A DNA stretch of 64,000 nt from JACRLW01 sp050181465 (GCA_050181465.1 JBFXDD010000001.1:293353-357352); one strand, 5' to 3'; counted from the first letter of the stretch, positions 18,437 through 27,451 are shown. Made by a program: numbers and translations. The notes: generated from the letters alone by a model not told the origin.

Positions 18437-19528
18437 TCAGTTCGGCAGCGGCGGCGGCGCCGCCGGGCCGAACAAGGCGCTCAGCGCACTCACCTGATTC
18501 GCCGGGGTCCAGCCGGCCATGCCTGCACTCCACACCAAAGTGTCGGCACGAAGTTGACCGTTGCGAACCATCTGCGAGAGCTGGGCCAAGTCGAACGGCC
18601 CCACTGCCTGACCACCCTGTGCCACGTGGAAACTGAGCGAGGGCGGTGGCGGCGGCGCCGCGGATCCACCGCCGCCGAATCCGCGAACCATTTGGTTCGC
18701 CATGGCGAACCCCATGCCCATCCCTAGCCCTTCACTACCGCCGCCGGCAGGGTTGGAAGCGGCCTGGGTCATGGCCTGGCCCATCTGGTATTGCTGGAAG
18801 CGCCCGAGATCGCCCAACACGCCCATCGACGTCCGCGCATCGAGAGCCTTCTCGACCTCCTCTGGGAACGAGATGTTGACGATGAAGAGCTGCGGCACAT
18901 CGAGCCCGTACTCGTCATCGATCCGCTCGATGATCATCCGACGCAACTCGTCGGCGAGGTTCTGATAGTTCCGCGCGAGGTCCAGCGCGGCGATGTCGCT
19001 CCGACCGAGACTGTCGGCGAGCGATTGGCTGATGATGCCGCGCATCAGAGTCTCGAGTTCCGAGGTCTCGAACACGCCGTCGGTGCCGACCAACTCCTCG
19101 AGGAGTCGCCGCGGATCCTGCGCTCGCAGCGTGTAGGTGCCGAAGGCACGGAGCCGGATCGGACCGAACTCCGGATCGCGCAGCATGATCGGATTCGGCG
19201 TTCCCCACTTGAGATCGGTGACGGTGCGCGTGCTGACGAAGTAGACCTCGGCCTTGAAGGGGCTGTCGAAGCCGTACTTCCAGCCTTGGAGCGTGCTGAG
19301 GATCGGCAGATTGCGCGTAGCGAGCTGATGGGTTCCGGGTTCGAAGACATCGGCGAGCTTGCCCTCGTGGACGAACACCGCCAACTGCCCCGGACGCACG
19401 ATCAACATCGCGCCGTTCTTGATCTGGTTGTGGTAGCGCGGAAAGCGCCAGACCAAGGTGTGGTTGGTGTCATCCAACCACTCGATGATGTCGATGAATT
19501 CGGCGCGTAGCTTCTGGAAGATTCCCAT
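18437..19528 (-). CDS. SPFH/band-7 domain protein with C-terminal GYF_2 domain
   Basis: A 363-residue protein. Residues about 35-240 form an SPFH domain of the type once named virion-core-like (WRFPRYHNQIKNGAMLIVRPGQ, FGTYTLRAQDPRRLLEELVG, YGLDVPQLFIVNISFPEEVEKAL). A Gly-rich linker (GFGGGGSAAPPPPP) leads to a GYF_2-type domain at about 303-355 (VGPFDLAQLSQMVRNGQL, then LVWSAGMAGW), known to bind proline-rich peptides. There is no signal peptide; SPFH proteins of this kind assemble at membranes as oligomers. It is transcribed just before the zinc-ribbon gene (37 bases apart). Role inferred: membrane-associated scaffold; unproven. Confidence 0.85.
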   Translation of the reverse strand: MGIFQKLRAEFIDIIEWLDDTNHTLVWRFPRYHNQIKNGAMLIVRPGQLAVFVHEGKLADVFEPGTHQLATRNLPILSTLQGWKYGFDSPFKAEVYFVSTRTVTDLKWGTPNPIMLRDPEFGPIRLRAFGTYTLRAQDPRRLLEELVGTDGVFETSELETLMRGIISQSLADSLGRSDIAALDLARNYQNLADELRRMIIERIDDEYGLDVPQLFIVNISFPEEVEKALDARTSMGVLGDLGRFQQYQMGQAMTQAASNPAGGGSEGLGMGMGFAMANQMVRGFGGGGSAAPPPPPSLSFHVAQGGQAVGPFDLAQLSQMVRNGQLRADTLVWSAGMAGWTPANQVSALSALFGPAAPPPLPN

Positions 19529-19620
19529 GGTCTCTGAGGACTTCGGCGAGAACAGCGAGATGACGGCAGCAGCCGCGCTACCGATCGATCTCGGAAGGAT
19601 TCACGATGGACACGCGACGG

Positions 19621-21126
19621 TCAACGCCCCGACCGGTCCTGCGGGTCGTATCCCCGCAAGGGAAACACCTCACTCGGGACTCGCTCGGTGCGAAAGACTT
19701 CGCGAGCTCGCGCGACGAAGTCCGGATCCTGCGAGGCGAGGTCGGTCACTTCCGCACGATCGGCGGCCACGTCATAGACCTCGATCGCCGAGTTGCCTTT
19801 CTGGATGTCGCGGAGCACGGCCTTTCGACTGCCGTCGCGCCAGACTTTCTGACCGCCGTAGCCGCGGAACTCCATCCGAAGCGTCCGCCGCGGCTGGAAC
19901 TCGCCGCGACCGGTGAGTCGAGCAGCGAAACTGACGCCGTCAGAAGTGGCGGGACGGTCCGAGCCGGCGAGATCCAAACACGTCGCCATGATGTCCTCTG
20001 CGGCGATCAGGTCGTCACTCGTGCTGCCGGCGACGACGGTGCCCGACCATCGCACGATCATGGGCACGCGAATCCCGCCCTCGTAGACGCTCCCTTTCCG
20101 GCCGCGAAGCCCGCCGGCCGAGTCGAAGAACTCCGTGTCGACCCCACCGACGTCGTGCGTGGGGCCGTTGTCGCTCGTGAAGATCACCAGGGTGTCCTGC
20201 CGTCGACCGAGTTCGTCGAGCAGCCCCAGAACCTCCCCGACCTGCCGATCGAGATCGCTGATCATCGCGGCATAGCCCGCGCGCGGCCGCGGGTGCGGCA
20301 CGTAGCCCCGGCCGCCCAGGTACGGCTCACGATCCCATTCCTCGGGATAGGTCTCGACCAACTCTCGAGGCGGCTGCATCGCGAGGTGAGGCTGGACGAA
20401 GGGCAAGTAGAGGAAGAAGGGTCGCGACGCGTGCGCGCGGAGGAATCCCTTCGCTGCCGCGAGAATGCGTTGCGGTGCGTATTCGCGGCCGACGAAACGC
20501 TCGTAACCGTCGGCGGCGGACTCGATCTTGCCGTGGCCCGGCACGACCGGGTTGTCGAGCCACAACCGCTCGCCGTCCAACCACAGCCATTGCGGATAGT
20601 AGGTGTGGGCTTGCCGTTGGCAGTTGTAGCCGAAGAAGCGATCGAAGCCCTTCGCGTTGGGATCGCCAGTCGATCCGACCATCCCGAGCCCCCATTTGCC
20701 GAAGCCGCCGGTCGCGTAGCCGGCCGCGCGGAGAATCCCCGGCAAGGTCGGAACCGCGGCAGAGATCGGCCACTGGCCTTCCGGCTTCACCTCTTGGTTG
20801 TCGCGGATCTCGGCGAAGGGGCTGCTGGTTCCGGTCAGCAACACACACCGAGCCGGGGCGCAAACCGGGGCGCCGCTGTAGGCCTGGGTGAAGCGAAGGC
20901 CCTCGGCTGCCAATCGATCGAGATTGGGAGTGCGGATCTTGGTCTGCCCGTAGCAGCCGAGTTCGCCGTAGCCGAGATCGTCAGCGACGATGAGGACGAT
21001 GTTCGGAGCGCGAGTCGATTGGGCGGCGAGTGTGCCGAACATCCCGCCCGCCACCACGACACACCGAGCGACGACTTCCATCCGCCGCGCACGCGACCCC
21101 GAGAACAGCCAGCCGAGAACTGCCAT
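19621..21126 (-). CDS. Secreted arylsulfatase-type sulfatase
   Basis: Type I sulfatase of 501 residues, acting on sulfate esters outside the cytoplasm. The signature C-x-P-x-R occurs as VCAPARCVLLTG; its first Cys must be oxidised to formylglycine for activity. Other sulfatase elements are APNIVLIVADDLGYGELGCYG (first metal Asp pair), GFGKWGLGM (Lys of the active site) and FTSDNGPTHD (second metal Asp-Asn). A signal peptide is visible either from the ATG at 21126 with a long basic start, or from a second ATG at 21081 (MEVVARCVVVAGGMFG, then TLAAQ); I cannot decide. Planctomycetes carry many sulfatases for marine or plant polysaccharides; the substrate here is unknown. It stands alone between the SPFH gene and a repeat-flanked gap. 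Confidence 0.9.
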   Translation of the reverse strand: MAVLGWLFSGSRARRMEVVARCVVVAGGMFGTLAAQSTRAPNIVLIVADDLGYGELGCYGQTKIRTPNLDRLAAEGLRFTQAYSGAPVCAPARCVLLTGTSSPFAEIRDNQEVKPEGQWPISAAVPTLPGILRAAGYATGGFGKWGLGMVGSTGDPNAKGFDRFFGYNCQRQAHTYYPQWLWLDGERLWLDNPVVPGHGKIESAADGYERFVGREYAPQRILAAAKGFLRAHASRPFFLYLPFVQPHLAMQPPRELVETYPEEWDREPYLGGRGYVPHPRPRAGYAAMISDLDRQVGEVLGLLDELGRRQDTLVIFTSDNGPTHDVGGVDTEFFDSAGGLRGRKGSVYEGGIRVPMIVRWSGTVVAGSTSDDLIAAEDIMATCLDLAGSDRPATSDGVSFAARLTGRGEFQPRRTLRMEFRGYGGQKVWRDGSRKAVLRDIQKGNSAIEVYDVAADRAEVTDLASQDPDFVARAREVFRTERVPSEVFPLRGYDPQDRSGR

Positions 21127-21167
21127 CCCAGCCAGCCTAGCCCGGATTATTCGTGAACGTCTACTGC

Positions 21168-21288
21168 GATCGCCGCAAGTCGCGCCCAGCGTCGTCGCTA
21201 CGTCGGCTCCTCCCTGGCAGCGTAGCTACAGCTACGCTTCGGTCGTCGACCGACGCAGCTCCTTGCCGGACATCGACCTGCGGCGATC
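21168..21288. repeat. Nested inverted repeats next to an assembly gap
   Basis: Outer arms GATCGCCGCAAGTCG (21168-21182) and CGACCTGCGGCGATC (21274-21288) pair at 14 of 15 positions. Inside lie CGTCGG (21201-21206) with CCGACG (21250-21255), and at the centre AGCGTAGCT (21219-21227) with AGCTACGCT (21230-21238), a perfect match. A further pair, CGTCGTCGC (21190-21198) and GCGACGACG (21291-21299), crosses the outer arms and abuts the N run. The whole is non-coding and can fold into a long hairpin. It may be a dispersed palindromic element, which would explain why the assembly broke here, or the remains of a small transposable element. The upstream boundary of the gap-side copy is not visible. 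Confidence 0.55.
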
Positions 21289-21299
21289 TCGCGACGACG

Positions 21300-21399
21300 N
21301 NNNNNNNNNNNNNNNNNNNNNNNNNNNNNNNNNNNNNNNNNNNNNNNNNNNNNNNNNNNNNNNNNNNNNNNNNNNNNNNNNNNNNNNNNNNNNNNNNNN
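21300..21399. other. Assembly gap (100 N) upstream of pckA
   Basis: Placeholder run of 100 N between the palindromic repeat and pckA. The pckA promoter is probably hidden in it, since only 35 bases remain between the gap and the ATG. Confidence 0.98.
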
Positions 21400-21434
21400 A
21401 CCGAGCCCCTTTCGCCACCTTCGCCTCCCTCCCC

Positions 21435-23015
21435 ATGTCGTCCGTCGACCTCAGTCCTTACGGCATCCACGTCAAGAACGTCCTTCGCAACGCCAACCCG
21501 GCGGTGCTCTACGAACAGGCCATCCGACGGAACGAAGGGCAGGTCGCCGGTAGCGGTGCGCTGTTGGCCTTCTCCGGAGAGAAGACCGGTCGGTCGCCCA
21601 AGGACAAGCGCATCGTCGACGAAGCCCCGAGCAACGCCGACATCTGGTGGGGCAGCGTCAACATCAAGCTCAGCGAGAAGACCTTTCTCATCAACCGGCA
21701 GCGAGCGATCGACTTCCTCAACACTCGCGATCAGCTCTACGTGGTCGACGGCTTCGCGGGCTGGGACGAGCGCTACCGCATCAAGGTCCGCATCATCTGC
21801 ATCAACGCCTATCACGCGTTGTTCATGCACAACATGCTGATTCGGCCGACGGTCTCGCAGCTCGCGAGCTTCGGCAAGCCGGACTACGTGATCTTCAACT
21901 CGGGGCTGTTCCCGGCGAATCCGCTGACCAACGAGATGAGCTCGAGCACCAGCGTCGACCTGAGCTTCTCGCGGGGTGAGTTCGTGATCCTGGGAACGCA
22001 GTACGCCGGAGAGATGAAGAAGGGCGTGTTCACGATCATGAACTACCTGATGCCGAAGCAAGGCATCATGAGCATGCACTGCTCGGCGAACGAGGGCACC
22101 GGCGGCGACGTCTCGATCTTCTTCGGCCTGTCCGGCACCGGGAAGACCACGCTGTCCGCGGATCCCCGCCGCAAGCTCATCGGCGACGACGAACACTGCT
22201 GGACCGATCACGGCGTGTTCAACATCGAGGGCGGTTGCTACGCGAAGGCGATCAATCTGTCGAAGGAGAGCGAACCCGAGATCTACGACGCGATCCGCTA
22301 CGGTTCGGTCCTCGAGAACGTGATCTTCGATCCGAACACGCGGGCCGTCGACTACACCAGCGCCAAGATCACCGAGAACACGCGCTGCTCGTACCCGGTC
22401 GAATACATCCCCAACGCCAAGATCCCGTGCGTGGGTGGTCACCCGCGCAACGTGATCTTCCTCACTTGCGATGCCTTCGGAGTCCTCCCGCCGGTGAGCC
22501 AGCTCACACCGGAGCAGGCGATGTATCACTTCATCTCCGGCTACACGGCCAAGGTGGCCGGCACCGAGATGGGCGTGAAGGATCCGGAGGCGACCTTCTC
22601 GGCGTGCTTCGGGGCGGCCTTCATGGTGTGGCATCCGGCGAAGTACGCCGAGCTGCTCGCAGAACGGATCCGATCGAGCGGCGCGAAAGCCTGGCTCGTG
22701 AACACCGGTTGGTCCGGCGGCGCGCATGGTGTGGGCAAGCGCATGTCGCTTCGTTACACCCGAGCGATCATCGATGCGATCCACGACGGCTCCTTGGCGT
22801 CCGCGCCGAAGGTCAAGGATCCCATCTTCGGGCTCGCCGTCCCAACCCGGTGTGCGAATGTCCCGGACGATGTGTTGATCCCGAAGAACACGTGGGCGGA
22901 CAAGGCTGCGTACGAGAACACCGCGCGCAAGCTCGCGATGCTCTTCCACGAGAACTTCAAGAAGTACGCCGACCACGCCAGCGAGGCGATTCGCGCCGCC
23001 GGCCCGCAGGTCTGA
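21435..23015 (+). CDS. pckA: Phosphoenolpyruvate carboxykinase (ATP)
   Basis: Converts oxaloacetate and ATP to PEP, CO2 and ADP, the entry step of gluconeogenesis. The 526-residue product has the ATP-type family features: GDVSIFFGLSGTGKTTLSAD with the kinase P-loop (about residue 230), preceded by MSMHCSANEG, then DDEHCWTDHGVFNIEGGCYAK, and the adenine-binding TRCSYPVEYIPNAKIP. The ATG at 21435 gives the usual N terminus for the family (SPYGIHVKNVLRN). It heads a three-gene set with phosphofructokinase (13 bases downstream) and aldolase, coupling gluconeogenic and glycolytic enzymes. GTP-type enzymes are a different family, so the ATP assignment is secure. Confidence 0.96.
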   Translation: MSSVDLSPYGIHVKNVLRNANPAVLYEQAIRRNEGQVAGSGALLAFSGEKTGRSPKDKRIVDEAPSNADIWWGSVNIKLSEKTFLINRQRAIDFLNTRDQLYVVDGFAGWDERYRIKVRIICINAYHALFMHNMLIRPTVSQLASFGKPDYVIFNSGLFPANPLTNEMSSSTSVDLSFSRGEFVILGTQYAGEMKKGVFTIMNYLMPKQGIMSMHCSANEGTGGDVSIFFGLSGTGKTTLSADPRRKLIGDDEHCWTDHGVFNIEGGCYAKAINLSKESEPEIYDAIRYGSVLENVIFDPNTRAVDYTSAKITENTRCSYPVEYIPNAKIPCVGGHPRNVIFLTCDAFGVLPPVSQLTPEQAMYHFISGYTAKVAGTEMGVKDPEATFSACFGAAFMVWHPAKYAELLAERIRSSGAKAWLVNTGWSGGAHGVGKRMSLRYTRAIIDAIHDGSLASAPKVKDPIFGLAVPTRCANVPDDVLIPKNTWADKAAYENTARKLAMLFHENFKKYADHASEAIRAAGPQV

Positions 23016-23028
23016 AGCGACGTCCCGC

Positions 23029-24372
23029 ATGACGAGTGAACTTCCCGGCCCGAGCGATATCCATCGCCTGGGCGAGGCACGTTTCCCATCGCCGTTGCGT
23101 GCACGTCGCTCGCGGTTCATCCGCGACGACGAGCGCGTCCTCGTGCAAGCGGAAGTCGATCGCATCGGCCCCTTGCTCGCCCGTGGCGAGATGCCCCCGA
23201 GCTTCGAGGTCGCCGGGCCACGCGACACGGTCTACTTCGAACCGGGCAAGGTCGCCGCCGGAATCATCACGTGCGGCGGGCTGTGCCCGGGACTGAACGA
23301 CGTCATCCGCGCGCTGACGCTCACGCTCTGGCACCAGTACGGCGTGCGCAGGATCCTCGGATTCCGCTTCGGCTACCTGGGTCTGTCGCCGCAGTCGCCG
23401 GTACCGCCCCTGGAGTTGGACCCCGATCACGTCTCCCGCATCCACGACACCGGCGGCACCATCCTCGGCACCTCGCGCGGACCGCAGGATCTCGACGGCA
23501 TGATCGACACCCTGCTCCGCGAGGGAATCGGCATCCTGTTCACGGTCGGCGGCGACGGCACGCTCCGCGGCGCCGCTGCACTGGAAGCTCGATTGCGCGA
23601 ACGACGCATCCCCATCGCGGTGATCGGCATTCCGAAGACGATCGACAACGATCTCCACTGGATCGAACGATCGTTTGGACTGGCGACAGCGGTCGAAGCG
23701 GCGGACATGGTCATCGCCGGCGCCCATGCGGAGGCTCGGGGCGTCTGGAACGGCATCGCGGTCGTCAAGCTCATGGGTCGCCATGCCGGCTACATCGCGG
23801 CCTATGCCACCCTGGCCAACAACGACGTCAATTTCTGCCTCGTACCGGAGTTCCCGGTGCGACTCGACGGCGAACGCGGCCTGCTTCGCGCCTTGGAGAA
23901 GCGCCTCGCCTCGCGCCAACATGCGGTGATCGCGGTCGCCGAAGGGTTCGGACAGGATCTGATCGCGGATGCCGCGAACACGAGGGACGCCTCGGGCAAC
24001 GCCAAACTCGCCGATATCGGACCCTTCCTCTGCGAAGAGATTCGCAGTCACTTCAAGGCACGACAAGTTCCGATCGCGCTCAAGTACATCGATCCCAGCT
24101 ACATCGTCCGCAGCATGCCGGCGAACAGTCAGGACGCCGAGCTGTGCACGGCGCTGGCGCAACACTCCGTCCACGCCGCGATGACCGGCCGCACGGGCCT
24201 CATGATCGGTCGCGGCAACGGCCGTTACACGCACGTGCCGATCCCGCTCGCAGTCGCGACGCCACGCTGCATCCCCCGAGATGCTCCGGTGTGGCAACGC
24301 GTGCTCGACACGACCGGGCAAGCGGAGCTCCTCGACTTCCCCTCTCGCACCCATTCTCCGAAGACGTCATGA
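23029..24372 (+). CDS. ATP-type 6-phosphofructokinase (group X / PFKA superfamily)
   Basis: Phosphorylates fructose 6-phosphate in glycolysis. The 447-residue protein is longer than E. coli PfkA (320) and has the N-terminal extension of the clade that includes plant and trypanosome ATP enzymes and some PPi enzymes. Core motifs are GIITCGGLCPGLNDVIR, VGGDGTLRGA (residues about 173-182), GIPKTIDNDLHWIERSFG and VKLMGRHAGYIA. Two residues discriminate donors: Gly in GGDGT (PPi enzymes have GGDD) and Lys203 in PKTIDND (classic bacterial ATP enzymes have Gly). The Gly/Lys combination is that of ATP-using members, so ATP is predicted. The stop overlaps the aldolase start (ATGA). Confidence 0.9.
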   Translation: MTSELPGPSDIHRLGEARFPSPLRARRSRFIRDDERVLVQAEVDRIGPLLARGEMPPSFEVAGPRDTVYFEPGKVAAGIITCGGLCPGLNDVIRALTLTLWHQYGVRRILGFRFGYLGLSPQSPVPPLELDPDHVSRIHDTGGTILGTSRGPQDLDGMIDTLLREGIGILFTVGGDGTLRGAAALEARLRERRIPIAVIGIPKTIDNDLHWIERSFGLATAVEAADMVIAGAHAEARGVWNGIAVVKLMGRHAGYIAAYATLANNDVNFCLVPEFPVRLDGERGLLRALEKRLASRQHAVIAVAEGFGQDLIADAANTRDASGNAKLADIGPFLCEEIRSHFKARQVPIALKYIDPSYIVRSMPANSQDAELCTALAQHSVHAAMTGRTGLMIGRGNGRYTHVPIPLAVATPRCIPRDAPVWQRVLDTTGQAELLDFPSRTHSPKTS

Positions 24373-25421
24373 CCAAGATCCACGACCTGCTCGGCGCCGA
24401 CGCCGAACATCTGCTCGGCTACCAAGCCAAGGGCTTCCCCAAGTCCCAGATCCACTTGCCCGGCCCGGACTTCGTCGAGCGCATCCTGCTCCAGAGCGAC
24501 CGCTCGCCCAACGTGCTGCGCAACTTCCAGGCGATCCTCGGCCACGGTCGGCTCGCGAACACCGGCTACGTGTCGATCCTGCCCGTGGATCAAGGCATCG
24601 AACACGCCGCCGGCGCATCCTTCGCTCCGAATCCGATCTACTTCGATCCCGAGAACATCGTCAAGCTCGCGATCGAGGGCGGCTGCAACGCGGTCGCCAC
24701 GACGCTCGGCGTACTCGGCATGGTGAGTCGCCGCTACGCGCACCGAATCCCGCTGATGGTCAAGCTCAACCACAACGAGCTCCTGACCATGCCGAACAAG
24801 TTCCGCCAGGTGATGTACGCACAGGTCGAACAGGCCTTCGATCTCGGGGCCGTCGCGGTCGGCGCCACCATCTACTTCGGCGGTGATGCGTCGATGGACG
24901 AACTCCGCGAAGTCGCCGACGCGTTCCAGGCCGCCCACGAGCTGGGCCTGGTGACCGTCCTATGGTGCTACCTCCGCAACAGCGGCTTCAAGAAGGACGG
25001 CGTCGATTATCACGCCGCTGCTGACCTGACCGGACAAGCGAATCACCTCGGCGCGACGATCGAAGCCGACATCATCAAGCAGAAGCTGCCGGAGAACAAC
25101 GGCGGCTACAACGCGCTCAAGTACGGCAAGACCCACAAGAAGATCTATTCGGACCTGACTCCGGGCGACCACCCCATCGAGTTGTGCCGCTATCAGATCG
25201 CGAACAACTACATGGGTCGCGTGCCGCTCATCAACTCCGGTGGCGCGTCCGGCGACAACGACTTCGCCGAAGCCGCGCGCACTGCGGTCATCAACAAGCG
25301 CGCCGGCGGAATGGGTCTCATCTCCGGCCGCAAGGCGTTCCAACGCCCGATGGCCGAGGGCGTGCAGATCCTCGAGACCATCCAGAACGTGTATCTCGAT
25401 CCGTCGGTGACGATCGCCTGA
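24369..25421 (+). CDS. fbaB: Class I fructose-bisphosphate aldolase (DhnA/FbaB type)
   Basis: Cleaves fructose 1,6-bisphosphate to DHAP and glyceraldehyde 3-phosphate, or the reverse, using a Schiff-base lysine instead of zinc. The 350-residue product has the DhnA-family features ILPVDQGIEHAAGASFAPNP near residue 75, CNAVATTLGVLG, PLMVKLNHNE, and a late VPLINSGGASGDNDF phosphate-binding loop followed by GGMGLISGRKAFQRP. The initiation codon lies inside the end of the phosphofructokinase gene, so the two products are likely made in fixed proportion. Being last in the pckA-pfk-fbaB set, it allows carbon to move in both directions between triose and hexose phosphates. About 140 bases without a recognisable terminator follow. 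Confidence 0.94.
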   Translation: MTKIHDLLGADAEHLLGYQAKGFPKSQIHLPGPDFVERILLQSDRSPNVLRNFQAILGHGRLANTGYVSILPVDQGIEHAAGASFAPNPIYFDPENIVKLAIEGGCNAVATTLGVLGMVSRRYAHRIPLMVKLNHNELLTMPNKFRQVMYAQVEQAFDLGAVAVGATIYFGGDASMDELREVADAFQAAHELGLVTVLWCYLRNSGFKKDGVDYHAAADLTGQANHLGATIEADIIKQKLPENNGGYNALKYGKTHKKIYSDLTPGDHPIELCRYQIANNYMGRVPLINSGGASGDNDFAEAARTAVINKRAGGMGLISGRKAFQRPMAEGVQILETIQNVYLDPSVTIA

Positions 25422-25560
25422 GCCGGCGAAGGATGTAGGGGGTGTCTACGGCGGCGCATGGGCCGCCGCGTCGCACCCGCGCGTCCCGGCTCGAGGTCCT
25501 TGGGGCGAATTCGGCTCACCATGGGACCACGAGCATGCCGATGACCCACTTGGTCATCTG

Positions 25561-26694
25561 ATGACGCCGCAACCCAAGACTCCATCTTCAGCCACCCCAT
25601 CACTGCTCCAGGCCTACACCGAGGAGTTTGGGCGGCTGTCTGAAGCGATCGTCGCGATCCTGGACATCATGGATCGTCGATCGGACCTGAACTCGCCGAG
25701 TGATGGCCAGACGCTCACGAGCCTCTCCGCGTGCCTGGCGCAACTCTCGACACGGGTTGAGGAGCGCCGCGGTCGTGCCGCGGGCCAGGCGAGCGACGGC
25801 GGGACGAGTCAGGGGACGAATCCGACAGCGCCGCCCGCGGTCTCGCCGCAAACTCCCCACGCTCCCGCAGGAGCGAATCCGGAGCTTGGGGACATGCGCC
25901 GACGACTCTCCGCGCTCGCGGGACCGGCCGTCCATGCCACCGTCGCCGACACCATTTCGGGCGGCTTCCTCGATCGCGGAACTGAGTACTCCTCGTGGAT
26001 GCAGCGGCCGATGGCGAAGCCGAAGACGGCCTACACGACCGGTCATTCTCACAATGCCGGTCGGACGGTGACGCCGACGCCGGTCGCTCGCCCGGCGACC
26101 TCGGGTTCTCCCACGACGACTTCGGCGCCCGGACAACGCACCCTCGCGGATCTGGAACAAGCGCTCCTGGCGCTCTTGAAGTCCGAACCGACGCTCCGCG
26201 GCACCTCGCAGTCGATGCCGCTGCCGCGCGTCTTCGACCTCTTGGTTCGCTTCCGCCGAACAGGCTGCTTGCACGTCCGGTCGACCGACGAACATCTCTG
26301 TTTCGTGTTCGTCGATGGAATGGTGGTCGCCACCTCGAGCGACAATCAACCGATCGCACAGCGCCTCGGGGAGATCTTGGAGCAGATGGGAGTCATCCCA
26401 CGACGTCATCTGCAATCGTTGCTGGATCGCTGTGCACGCGAGCAGAAGCCGCTGGGCCGCCTGCTCGTGGACGAGCAGTTCCTCAGCATCCCGCAACTGG
26501 TCCGGGCGCTGACGATCCAGGTGCATGCCCGACTCGAGCGAGCCTACTACGCCACCCGCGCCGCCTTCGCCTTCGTGCCCACCACTGGCGAACTGATCGA
26601 CGACCACGTTCGGGTGAACGCCACCGCAGTCCTGAGCGACCTGAAAGAACGGCCGCAGGACGGTCCCGGCAATCCGCCGACCGAGTCGGTCTGA
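25561..26694 (+). CDS. DUF4388 (PATAN-type) protein with MshEN-like C-terminal region
   Basis: A 377-residue cytoplasmic protein. Residues 1-60 are helical; about 60-190 are low-complexity, rich in Pro, Thr, Ala and Gly. Residues about 215-275 match DUF4388 (SMPLPRVFDLLVRFRRTGCLHVR, then CFVFVDGMVVATSS), a domain found in response regulators and gliding or surface-motility regulators. It is followed by two back-to-back units of the pattern RLGEILEQMGVIPRRHLQSL and PLGRLLVDEQFLSIPQLVRALTIQ, resembling the MshEN (GspE N-terminal) fold that binds c-di-GMP in some secretion ATPases. A regulatory role is inferred; no output domain is present. A diverged paralog lies at 27445, with a phosphopantetheinyl transferase gene between. 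Confidence 0.75.
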   Translation: MTPQPKTPSSATPSLLQAYTEEFGRLSEAIVAILDIMDRRSDLNSPSDGQTLTSLSACLAQLSTRVEERRGRAAGQASDGGTSQGTNPTAPPAVSPQTPHAPAGANPELGDMRRRLSALAGPAVHATVADTISGGFLDRGTEYSSWMQRPMAKPKTAYTTGHSHNAGRTVTPTPVARPATSGSPTTTSAPGQRTLADLEQALLALLKSEPTLRGTSQSMPLPRVFDLLVRFRRTGCLHVRSTDEHLCFVFVDGMVVATSSDNQPIAQRLGEILEQMGVIPRRHLQSLLDRCAREQKPLGRLLVDEQFLSIPQLVRALTIQVHARLERAYYATRAAFAFVPTTGELIDDHVRVNATAVLSDLKERPQDGPGNPPTESV

Positions 26695-26746
26695 GGCCTG
26701 CGGCCTTCGAGCCGCGGACGTCGCGGCGCTACTGTGAAGTCTCGAC

Positions 26747-27451
26747 ATGCGAATCGAGGTTCACTGGCTCGTCACGGCGAACGCCAATCCCACTTGGCTC
26801 GACGAATCGCGCGCGTGGCTCCAGGGCCCCGAACGCGACCGCCACGATCGCCTGCTGGTCCCGGAACGAGGCAGGGAGTTCCTGCTGGGTCGCTGGTTGT
26901 TGCGCAAGACCATCGCAACGGCACTCGGGACCACGCCGGCCGAGATCCGTCTTGGCGAAGGCCCTCATGGCCGCCCCACGCTGGCTCGCCCCACTCCACC
27001 CCTTCATCCCACCTTCGACTTCAACGCGAGCCACGGCGGCGGGGTCGTCGCCGTCGCGATTGCGCACGGCGGTCGGATCGGAATCGACCTCGAGGACCTC
27101 GCTCGCAACCTCCCGGCCCGTCGCATCGATCGATTCCTGGCCCCAGAGGAGAACGAGGCCCTGGCCGCGCTGGCGCCGGACTCCATCACGACCGCGTTCT
27201 GGCGCACATGGACGCTCAAGGAGGCAGTGCTCAAGGCCACCGGGAACGGGATCGCTGGCGGTCTCGGCTCGGTCGCCATCCGACTCGGGGACACACCGCA
27301 CGTCTGCCGATTCGATGATTGTCCGTCAGACCGGCTCAGGTGGCAGCTTCGCGAATTCCGATTGAGGACTGAGGTCCAACTTGCCGTCGCCGGCTTTCCG
27401 GATCCCGGCAACTTCGACCCGATCTCATTGACCATCGCAGAGGCATGCTGA
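26747..27451 (+). CDS. 4'-phosphopantetheinyl transferase (Sfp type)
   Basis: Transfers the phosphopantetheine arm of CoA to a serine of an acyl- or peptidyl-carrier protein. The 234-residue length fits the Sfp class. Family motifs: REFLLGRWLLRKTI (P1-P1a region), FNASHGGGVVAVAIAHG (P2), GIDLEDL with the Mg-binding Asp and Glu, and FWRTWTLKEAVLKATGNGI containing the catalytic WxxKEA. No carrier protein, NRPS or PKS gene is in the window, so its target is elsewhere, probably fatty-acid ACP or a polyunsaturated-lipid synthase. Its last seven bases overlap the start of the second DUF4388 gene, so it is co-translated with a regulator. Confidence 0.92.
   Translation: MRIEVHWLVTANANPTWLDESRAWLQGPERDRHDRLLVPERGREFLLGRWLLRKTIATALGTTPAEIRLGEGPHGRPTLARPTPPLHPTFDFNASHGGGVVAVAIAHGGRIGIDLEDLARNLPARRIDRFLAPEENEALAALAPDSITTAFWRTWTLKEAVLKATGNGIAGGLGSVAIRLGDTPHVCRFDDCPSDRLRWQLREFRLRTEVQLAVAGFPDPGNFDPISLTIAEAC

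Noticed and set aside
21198..23228. A 676-residue minus-strand frame opposite pckA and running through the gap
   Set aside because: Antisense to a highly conserved enzyme and passes through 100 N.
25440..25470. Terminator after the aldolase gene
   Set aside because: A short CGGCGGC/GCCGCCG stem is present but has no T run and is easily expected by chance in DNA of this GC content.
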